From Tuctoria greenei (taxonomy: Eukaryota; Streptophyta; Magnoliopsida; Poales; Poaceae), in assembly GCA_036927565.1 (NCBI GenBank), contig JAYESD010000010.1, positions 114,296,866 to 114,360,865 of the forward strand: DNA of 64,000 nucleotides. The letters run 5' to 3'. The stretch's first letter is position 1. Each line of letters begins with the position of its first letter. A program made the position numbers and the translations under genes. Shown here one piece after another: positions 56,989-64,000 of this stretch. The notes under the pieces were generated by a model. That model saw only the letters and a list, made by a program, of their open reading frames with translations, was not told the DNA's origin and did not search any database.

Positions 56989-57764
56989 TTGCTGAATTTC
57001 AGAATTGAAAACACCCTTTTGCTTAGCATTATTCTTTTTCTCCTGCTCAAATTGCACAATTTCAGTGGGACTCATAGGAAGCAACACAATTTTCTTGCCC
57101 TTATGCATGAGATTATACTTATTAGATCGACCATGGTGAATAGCATCAGTATCAAACTCCCAAGAACATCCCAACAAAAGAGAACAAGCATCCATAGGTA
57201 CCACATCAAAATCAGCAAAATCATGATAAGAACTAATAGAAAAATGTATCCTTGCTGTTTGTGTTACCTTTACCTTACCATTGTTGTCAAACCATTGAAT
57301 GTGATAAGGGTGGGGATGCTCCCGTGTGGTCAAGCCAAGCTTCTTGACCACCTCAACGTTGACCAGATTGTTGCAGCTACCACCATCAATGATGGTATGT
57401 ACACGGCAGTCCTTGACGATGAGAAACATGTTGAAAAGGTTGTGACATTGGCGGTTGTCGTCCCTCGAATCGTGGCACTCAAAGCTCGCTGCACAATCAA
57501 AGTCCTATAGTTGTTGGTCGCAGATGTACCAAGAATCTCCTCAACACCATCATCCGAACCTCAAATGTTAGTTGCAATAATATTTTCATCTTCAATATCA
57601 GAAGCACTAACATACCCACCATCAGCAGTGGCAATGATCGCCTGTTTGCTGGGGCAATCTCGTTGCATATGGCCAAGTCCCTGACAGCGGTGGCACTTGA
57701 TGTCGGAGGCACGACTTGTCAAAGTGTTGGGTGCTGCTGCCTTTGCTGCAACACCGTGAGGCAT
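56989..57764 (-). pseudogene. Reina-like gag zinc knuckle and protease
   Basis: The CCHC knuckle CHRCQGLGHMQRDC lies near 57690-57650 in the frame of gag (57764-57561). The protease follows in another frame (57429-56989): TIIDGGSCNNLVN is the catalytic site (D-G-G form), then VVPMDACSLLLGCSWEFD. The right part of pol is separated from RT by the nested element at 56983/48768. Confidence 0.87.
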
Positions 57765-58804
57765 CTAGGACTTGCTGTTATCTTGTCCCCGTGATATAAA
57801 AGGTGTGGTGCTGCTGCGTACAACACCGGCGGAGGGTGGTGTAGAAGCACGTACGCTTAAGGAGGGCGCTGCTTTGGACGATGGCACCGGAAACTATCGT
57901 GGCGTGAAGGTGTTGTTCCGCAGCAGCTGTTGGCGACCCTGCACTTCTTTTTCTGCTAACATAGCAAGTTGAAATAAACGTTGAATAGAATGATATGCCT
58001 TGTAGTCAACGATGTCCTGGATCTCACGCTGCAAGCCCCCATAAAACCTAATAATTTGGTCTTCCTGATCCTCAACTACCCCACTATGAAGCATACCTTT
58101 CTGCAACTCTTGGTAGTACTCTTGGATAGTCATGTCACCCTGATCAAAGCGTTGCAATTTCTTAAGAAGATCACGTCTATATGAAGGAGGAACAAACCTA
58201 GCGCGCGTCTCTTATTTTAACGCAGCCCACGTTTGTGGTGCATTACGTGTATTGACAAGTTCATTCCACCAAATTATAGCAAAATCTTTAAACTCACTAG
58301 GGCTTGTCTAACTCTATGTCGCTCAGGAACAAGATGAGAGCTAAATTTTTGTTCTACCGTCATCTCCCAATCCAAGTAAGTCTCAGCATCATAAGATCCA
58401 TAAAATGGTGGAATAGAAAACTTAATCTTAGCGTATGGATCATTATCTTGTTCAGGAGCATGAGGACGAGGTCTACCTCCCATACCTTGACGATTTCGTC
58501 GAGGGCAACGGCGCTGCTGTGTATCAACCTCATCGTTATTGAATTCATCCTTTGTGTCGTAGTAAGCATGTGCATCAGCATCAAGGATGATCGAGGGTGT
58601 AGCTTGTTGGGGAAGACGAGTCTCCATCTCGTCCAACCGTGTGGTCAGACAAGCAACACTTGTATGGAGCCTCTGAGAGGTGGCTGTTGTAGTGGTCTAG
58701 TAATTGTTGAAAGCTTCGGTCATCGCCTGCATCATGTTCCTTAGTTCCATATGGGACACACACTCATCATCATCCGGAGGTGTAGAACTAGAGGTCTTAT
58801 CCAT
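57765..58804 (-). pseudogene. Reina-like gag
   Basis: Best start ATG 58804-58802 (MDKTSSSTPPDDDE), with a second ATG in frame at 58750. A stop lies near 58701. Gag core: KIKFSIPPFYGSYDAETYLDWEM, then a 1-bp loss near 58320-58310 shifts the frame, and FDQGDMTIQEYYQELQKGM continues at 58157-57894. The capsid-type retrotransposon gag domain is clear. Confidence 0.88.
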
Positions 58805-59910
58805 AGGCTTATTTCCTGTTGTTAGTACAAAATAGAAATGAAGACAAAAAGATTGTGAAGAACCCTATTACTATGCTCTCTGAAGTGGAAGTGGAAAATC
58901 GATTAGTAAGATGCGTCTTACCCCGCTCTTACAAGTTTCTTACCAGCACTACAGGTGGCCAACGGTAACCGATGTGAAGCAAGCAGAGTGTGGGTGTGAT
59001 TCCAGAGGTTACCTGTTCTGCTCGAGAGAAGGTGGAGCTTGGAAGGCTCAAATGTAGTATATGTATGTGGCACACAAGTTAGTAACAGATAGCAATACTA
59101 AATAAGTGTGAAGAATTTCACCTAGTTGCTGGACTAAGAGTGTATTAGAACAGTTGTGGCAACAAGCAAGGACAAGGATGAATGATTATTAACAACAAGG
59201 ATAATATCAGCAAGTATCCAACACTCACACAGGAACAGCACAACTGGAAAACCCCTTAGCCTCCTGTTTTTATCTTGAAGCACTAGTAGAAATCAAAATT
59301 TTTTATCTCTTTATTTTTTGATATTTTTTCTCAACCAGGGGCACAAGAATAGAAACAACACCAAGTATTAGCTCAAACCGATGAAAGATGTGATCGGTAC
59401 AAATTCAGGAGCGATTGAAAAAACTGGTGTCGGGACTTCGGGGTTCGAAACGAGGGCCTTCTTATTTTTTTAATTTTTTTGAAAATGCCATGAACGGAAA
59501 AAAACCCGTTGATTTTTTTGAGATCTTTCCGGGAAAAAAATGCGCCTCAATCGGAGTTCCGAGTGAAAAGTTATTCCCGTTTTAAGGAGGATACCCCGAA
59601 TCAGGTTTTGGTGGTGCTGGAAACTGCAACAAAAACGAATCAGTGGATGGAATTTTTTTGTAGATTGGTTTTTTGTAGATGGCAGCGGATGGAATAAACA
59701 AAACTGAAACAAAATAAATATAAACCAGCAACCAGACTCAACCTAGGACACGAACTCAGAACAACAGACTCTGAAACTAAATTGTGCGAAGGCTGAGCGG
59801 GGGTTGTAGGTCAGGGAAAGTAAAAAAAATTGTGGCTTTTTGTGGACGATAGGACTGAAACAAATTAAATCTAAAGGGCACACAAGTATACCTAATGGTG
59901 AACCTGGAAA
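58805..59910. other. Reina-like 5' leader
   Basis: About 1.1 kb with no convincing ORF; the 59450-59720 part is A/T-rich with homopolymer runs. Confidence 0.6.
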
Positions 59911-59920
59911 TCTGATACCA
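59911..59920 (-). other. Primer-binding site of Reina-like element
   Basis: TGGTATCAGA on the minus strand, two bases inside the 5' LTR, followed by TTTCCAGGTT, so the initiator-Met match is interrupted after ten bases. Confidence 0.8.
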
Positions 59921-59922
59921 AT

Positions 59923-60790
59923 TGATAGGAGGATGAGTCCCGATCTTCCGAGAGGTATGGTAAACTTGATTGGGTGGAGATCTTGACGTTGATGATCCAA
60001 GGCTCCGAACGAACGAGACCCCGCAATCACTACACCACTGTTCCATTGGTTCACCCATGTCACACGAATGACCTCACCATGAAGGCTTATCCCTGCAAGC
60101 GCAATCAAGAACTCAAGAAAGAATATAGAAGTTGCAATCAAAACTGACTTGATCACGAATTTGGGGTCTCACAACCGATGATCGGCGACACTGTTCAATG
60201 ATAGATTGTATCTAAGCAAAACCCAACTCTAATGTGCAGCCGTATGCTGTATAAAAAGGAGTTTAGGGGCGTGCAAGACCCCTGGATGCAACCCTAATGG
60301 GCTTCCACATGATACACGGGCCAGCAGCCCAAAAGACGGTGGCGCAGCACCGGACAGGTTCTGGACACCCACTTGATTCATTGACTCCTGTAAACTTGGA
60401 AGGAATTTTGAGGTGGGGCTGGTTCCATTGGAATCTTTATGAAATAACGGTTCCAACCACATATAGAACGTCCAATTCCGACTCCATATGTTTCCGGGAC
60501 ATCAGTTTTGGTGGAGACAGCTCCTGGAACCCGAGGTGGAGTCAAAGTCGAGTTGTACTTGGGTTCCTCCTTGGTGTGCACGTACTGACTCCTCCTCCTT
60601 GATTACTTGTACTCCTCCAAGCCCTTGCTGGCCCTCTCCATTGTTCCTAATCAATAAAGCATGCATGGAAACAAGCGTATGTTTTGAAAAACAATTGACA
60701 AGGTTAGAATGTACCTGGAGATCCAATTGTCGTGCACGTGATCTAGTGACCGGTCCTTGTATTGTATGCAAAGGAGAGATATCCTCATCA
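59923..60790 (-). repeat. 5' LTR of Reina-like element
   Basis: 868 bp. It keeps the same 96-codon open frame (60502-60790) that ends pol in the 3' LTR, without indels. Opposite-strand TATAAAAAGG at 60250-60259. The right end CA is followed by the target duplication tcttt. Confidence 0.92.
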
Positions 60791-60796
60791 TCTTTT

Positions 60797-62040
60797 GCCA
60801 CGATTCACTAGTTCGTGGCATTAGCATCTATCGCCACGGAACACGATCGTTGCATTAGGATTTGTTGCCACGATTCACTAGTTCGTGGCATTAGGATCTA
60901 TCGCCACAAATCTGTTGCCACGATTCACTAGTTCGTGGCATAGCATCTATCGCCACGGAACACGATCGTTGCATTAGGATCTATTGCCACGATTCACTAG
61001 TTCGTGGCATTAGGATCTATCGCCACGAATTTGTTTCCATGATTCACTAGTTCGTGGCATTAACATCTATCGCCACGGAACCCGATCATTGCATTAGGAT
61101 ATGTTGCCACGATTCACTAGTTCGTGGCATTAGCATCTATCGCCACGGAACCCGATCGTTGTATTAGAATCTTTGGCCACGATTCACTAGTTCATGATAC
61201 TAGCATCTATCGCCATGGAACCCGATCGTTGCATTAGGATCTATTGCTACGATTCAATAGTTCATGGCGTTAGCATCTATCGCCACAGAGCATGATCGTT
61301 GCATTAGGATCTGTTGCCACGATTCACTAGTTGTGGTGTTAGCATCTATCGCCACAGAACACAATCGTTGCATCAGGAACTTTTGCCACGCATCACCAGT
61401 TCGTGGCGATAGGATCTATCACCACGAAACACAATCGTTGCATTAGGATCTATTGCCATGAAATACCGGTTCGTGGCGTTAGGATCTGTCGCCATGAGAT
61501 ACAATCGTTGCATTAGGATTTGTTGCCACGAAATACTGGTTTGTGGCGTTAGGGTCTATCGCCACGGAACACAATCGTCGCATTAGGAACTTATGCCACG
61601 ATTAACAAGTTCGTGGCGATCGGATCTGTCGCACACAACACTATCGTTATATTAGGATCTGTTGCCACGAAATACCGGTTTGTGGCGTTAAGATCTATCG
61701 CCATGGAACATTAATCGTTGCATTAGGAACTTTTGCCACGATTTACCAGTTCGTGGCATTAGGATCTATCGCCATGAAATACAAACATTGCACTAGGAAC
61801 TTATGCCACGATTCACAAGTTCGTGGCGATAGGATCTATCGCCACGAAACACTATCATTGTATTAGGATCTGTTGCCACGAAATACCGTTTGGTGGCATT
61901 AAGATCTATCGCCATGGAATACAAATGTTGCATTATGAACTTTTGCCACGATTTACCAGTTCGTGGCGTTACAATCTATCACCACGAAACACAAACGTTG
62001 CATTAGGAACTTATGCCACGATTCACCTGTTCGTGGCTTG
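60797..62040. repeat. CACTA subterminal array of about 18 hairpin-forming repeats (70-bp unit)
   Basis: The unit begins gccacgattcactagttcgtggc, where gccacga pairs with tcgtggc, followed by attagcatctatcgccacgg and a gatcgttgcattagg block. The period is 70 bp at the left and drifts toward the right, where the arm changes to gccacgaaataccggttcgtggc. Such arrays are where the CACTA accessory protein (TNPA type) binds, by family knowledge. Confidence 0.85.
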
Positions 62041-62186
62041 CTTCTAAGCTTGCTGCTAAATAGAATAGCGGCTTCTATCTTTTCAGAAAATAAAATCAAG
62101 TAGTTCACGTATAGCTAGCTCACACAGTACTTATATAAAAAAATCATCATCTTCGCTGTCCTCCCCCAATATTGGAGGTACAATAC
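62041..62186. other. AT-rich sequence between the array and the next LTR
   Basis: No repeat or ORF; presumed CACTA interior. Its last five bases aatac (62182-62186) should be a target copy. Confidence 0.5.
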
Positions 62187-63413
62187 TGTTGGTATTTCTT
62201 AACACCACAGAGTTATCCGCAAGCGCACGAAAATATCGTTGTAGCACTTCCCCTTAAAGAGTATTCCCAAGGGTATCGAATCCAAAGAACGTGTGTGCTA
62301 ATCTTTCGAACTAGCTCACCCACGAACATAAAGTTGTTTGGTAGGCAAGGAACAGAGAGGAATTCAAAGTATTGATCCTAATTCATGGTAGTTTGCAGTA
62401 GATGCTTGCTTCGGGCACGAGCTTACTCCTAGCATTACTAGGACGACTCCCGCCAAGAGCCTATGGCATAGCCGAACATGGAGGATTACAAAGGACAGGT
62501 AGGGCTGTCACCACCTATTGCCTACCTCTTCAATCTGTGGGTCTACGAGATATCCACTGATGATCTATAACCTAAGCACCACACTTACATTCTAAATCAC
62601 TACTCTAGTTGTTTCGAACACAAAGCTATAACTAGAGCCTCTAACGAATTAAAGCAGTGAACCCACAAGTAACTACTTGTGCAAACTACTAAGAATAAAA
62701 GATCAAAATTGTATTGAATTTACAAATGCTTACTTGATTGAGTAAAACCTTTGTAGGGGTACAAGTGTAGAAAAGAGACTTGACAAGCCCAAGACTCCTT
62801 CTCCTAGACTCTTCACCACACTCTCCTTCTACTTTGGTAGCCTCTAGGACTACTCTAAACCTTTGGAGTGTAGCACTATTCTCAACTTTTGGTGTGTGTG
62901 AGAAGTGAGGTGAAGGGGTCTATTTATAGGTGGAGAAGGGTCGGTTCCCGCTACAATTAACGCGCGAATCAGTCACCATTGACTCCAGGGAGTCGAGAGG
63001 AGCCAACACGTGTCATTTGACCAGGATTGGCACCAGGAAGGGGTCGGCCGAACCCCTGGTTCGGCCAACCTGGTCAAGCCTCCCCTCGGGGAGTGCTTCC
63101 TCCAGGTGGCTTCCAAGTGGGCCCCTTGATGTATATGGGTGCAACACCGTTGGACCTCCTCGTATTCTTCTGTTTGTGGGTCATTTGATCCATGTGTTGC
63201 CATGTGTCATCGCCTGATTTGTTGAAATCCATTTTCATGGATTCATCCCTGCATGTTTTGGTAAGTTGGGTAATAATTCACCTGCATACAAATAGACACC
63301 AACACTTGTGGAATTGGGTTAGTGTATAGCCCTACCACTATGTTTTTTGTTTCTTTTATGCACATTATGAGGTGAATTGATGGTCAAAATATGGTACTTA
63401 AGGACCGTCAACA
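62187..63413 (-). repeat. 3' LTR of an Athila-related element running off the window
   Basis: 1227 bp, TGTTGGTATT at the left, CCGTCAACA at the right. A minus-strand TATAAATAG box lies at 62920-62928. It shares long stretches with the reverse complement of 48768-50390 and with 30391-30673. The hairpin region is at 63019-63075. It inserted into the CACTA element. Confidence 0.88.
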
Positions 63414-64000
63414 AACTCCCCCACACTTAGTCTTTTGCTCGTCCTCAAGTGAAGGCAAGAAGAACTAGAGTGTTGTCATGAATTTGCTATAAGGTAGAAA
63501 ATAGGGATACTAGATATTTCAACTTATACCTGAATTCATGGATCCCCTTTGTGTATGTGGCTACCACCTCAATCTTGGGTGTTTGAAAAGTGGAACGGTT
63601 AGAATGAAGTTCCCTTGGATCATTCTCTGCTGAAATGATTTGACAATTGCTATATTTGAAAGTCATAGGAATATTTTCCCTTGCCTTCTTGATCGAAATC
63701 TCTCAAAGTGTTTGAGTCCTCACCATGGCATGTTTAGCCAATTCTTGTCCTTATACTAAAAGTGGATATATTTGGAGCTTGGTAGGGATGAATGTTGCAC
63801 ACATTTGCAATTCATATGTTACTAAGTCAAAAACTTGATCCTATGAGAGACTTATGCAATGAACAAAGTGAAGGAAAATTCTTGTGCACATGAATGGAAT
63901 GGAGGGCGGAGGTGATAACTCCCATGAATTTGCTCTCTTTTAAGGATGAAACATGGCTACTTTTTTTGAGCACTCTTACTCTTTTTCAAGAGTGGATGTC
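63414..64000 (-). other. Polypurine tract and interior start of the Athila-related element
   Basis: Plus-strand aactcccccacactt at 63414-63428 is the purine tract on the minus strand. The rest is non-coding and resembles the 3' interior of the non-autonomous element in style (gctcgtcctcaag near the tract), so this may be another non-autonomous copy. The partner LTR is outside. Confidence 0.7.

Larger units (their letters stand above)
45118..60790 (-). mobile_element. Reina-like Ty3/gypsy element, interrupted by a non-autonomous LTR element
   Basis: LTRs at 45118-45987 and 59923-60790, target duplication tcttt (45113-45117 and 60791-60795). On the minus strand: gag and protease (58804-56989), then RT, RNase H and integrase (48767-46000). 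An 8.2-kb element (48768-56983) lies between protease and RT. The integrase C-terminus (LPHIEFAYNRSIHSTTK, YGFNPHAPIDLLPLP) and tail suggest the Reina group; I see no chromodomain. Stops and indels disable it. Confidence 0.9.
45043..62186 (+). mobile_element. CACTA (En/Spm) transposon, left terminus and subterminal region
   Basis: Starts CACTACAAGG at 45043, after gca (45040-45042), the probable 3-bp target copy, at the point where the Tekay-like coding match stops. The first 75 bp contain a 10-bp hairpin (45065-45074 with 45093-45102). The element continues past the Reina-like insertion at 60796 into a 1.2-kb array of hairpin repeats, the usual subterminal repeat design, then AT-rich sequence to 62186. 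No transposase or right terminus is in the window; they would lie past the element starting at 62187. Orientation is unknown. Confidence 0.6.

Noticed and set aside
60797..62040. CRISPR-like regular array
   Set aside because: Units are contiguous with no unique spacers, the genome is a plant, and the array sits next to a CACTA end.
1..64000. Host protein-coding genes, tRNA, rRNA or organelle insertions
   Set aside because: None seen; every long frame with a recognisable domain is transposon-derived. Small non-coding RNA genes could not be excluded by eye.

Overview
This window is nuclear plant DNA, almost certainly from a grass, and it consists essentially of nested transposable elements. 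I found no ordinary host gene, rRNA, tRNA or CRISPR array. The evidence for a plant is the mix of retroelement lineages: SIRE-like Copia with 1.8-kb LTRs, Tekay and Reina-like chromoviruses, Athila-like and Tat-like Gypsy elements, hAT and CACTA DNA transposons, primer sites matching initiator-Met or Asp tRNA, and a plant-only Transposase_28-type antisense ORF. The species cannot be assigned from the sequence alone.

Layout. (1) 1-25522: a Tat-like element, seen as a decayed antisense ORF (143-1720) and a 3' LTR (24610-25522). It is split by a SIRE-like Copia element (2098-24538, minus strand), which is itself split inside a gag zinc-knuckle codon run by a 12.2-kb Tekay chromovirus (8472-20694, minus, target duplication ctacc). 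(2) 25523-30673: a decayed Athila-like pol (minus) fused by deletion to a piece of its own 5' LTR, with a Tat-like solo LTR (29604-30390, target duplication acatt) at the scar. (3) 30674-42152: two inverted copies of a Tekay-like LTR lie head to head. One arm is split by a second Copia element (31888-40169, minus, duplication gttca), whose gag carries a 970-bp hAT element (37163-38132, 8-bp duplication ggctgcag). (4) 42153-45042: gag, protease and RT of the right-hand Tekay-like element (plus strand), cut off by a CACTA end at 45043. (5) 45043-62186: the CACTA terminus and its 1.2-kb subterminal array of hairpin-forming repeats. These are separated by a Reina-like element (45118-60790, minus, duplication tcttt), which contains a non-autonomous LTR element (48768-56983, plus, duplication atagg). 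(6) 62187-64000: 3' LTR and start of the interior of a further element related to the non-autonomous one, running off the window.

Every pol gene seen carries stops, frameshifts or catalytic-site lesions, so nothing here looks able to move by its own proteins. The points most worth a second look are in the non-autonomous element: its LTRs have swallowed a second primer-binding site, its LTR termini differ between the two LTRs but stay reverse-complementary within each, and a long LTR hairpin is kept by paired changes across related copies. The CACTA hairpin array, the extra ORF upstream of Tekay gag, and the exact 55-bp tandem repeats in the Tat-like LTRs come next. Boundaries given to the base rest on TG...CA ends, primer sites, polypurine tracts and target duplications read directly from the sequence. 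Lineage names are from recalled family features and were not checked by search.
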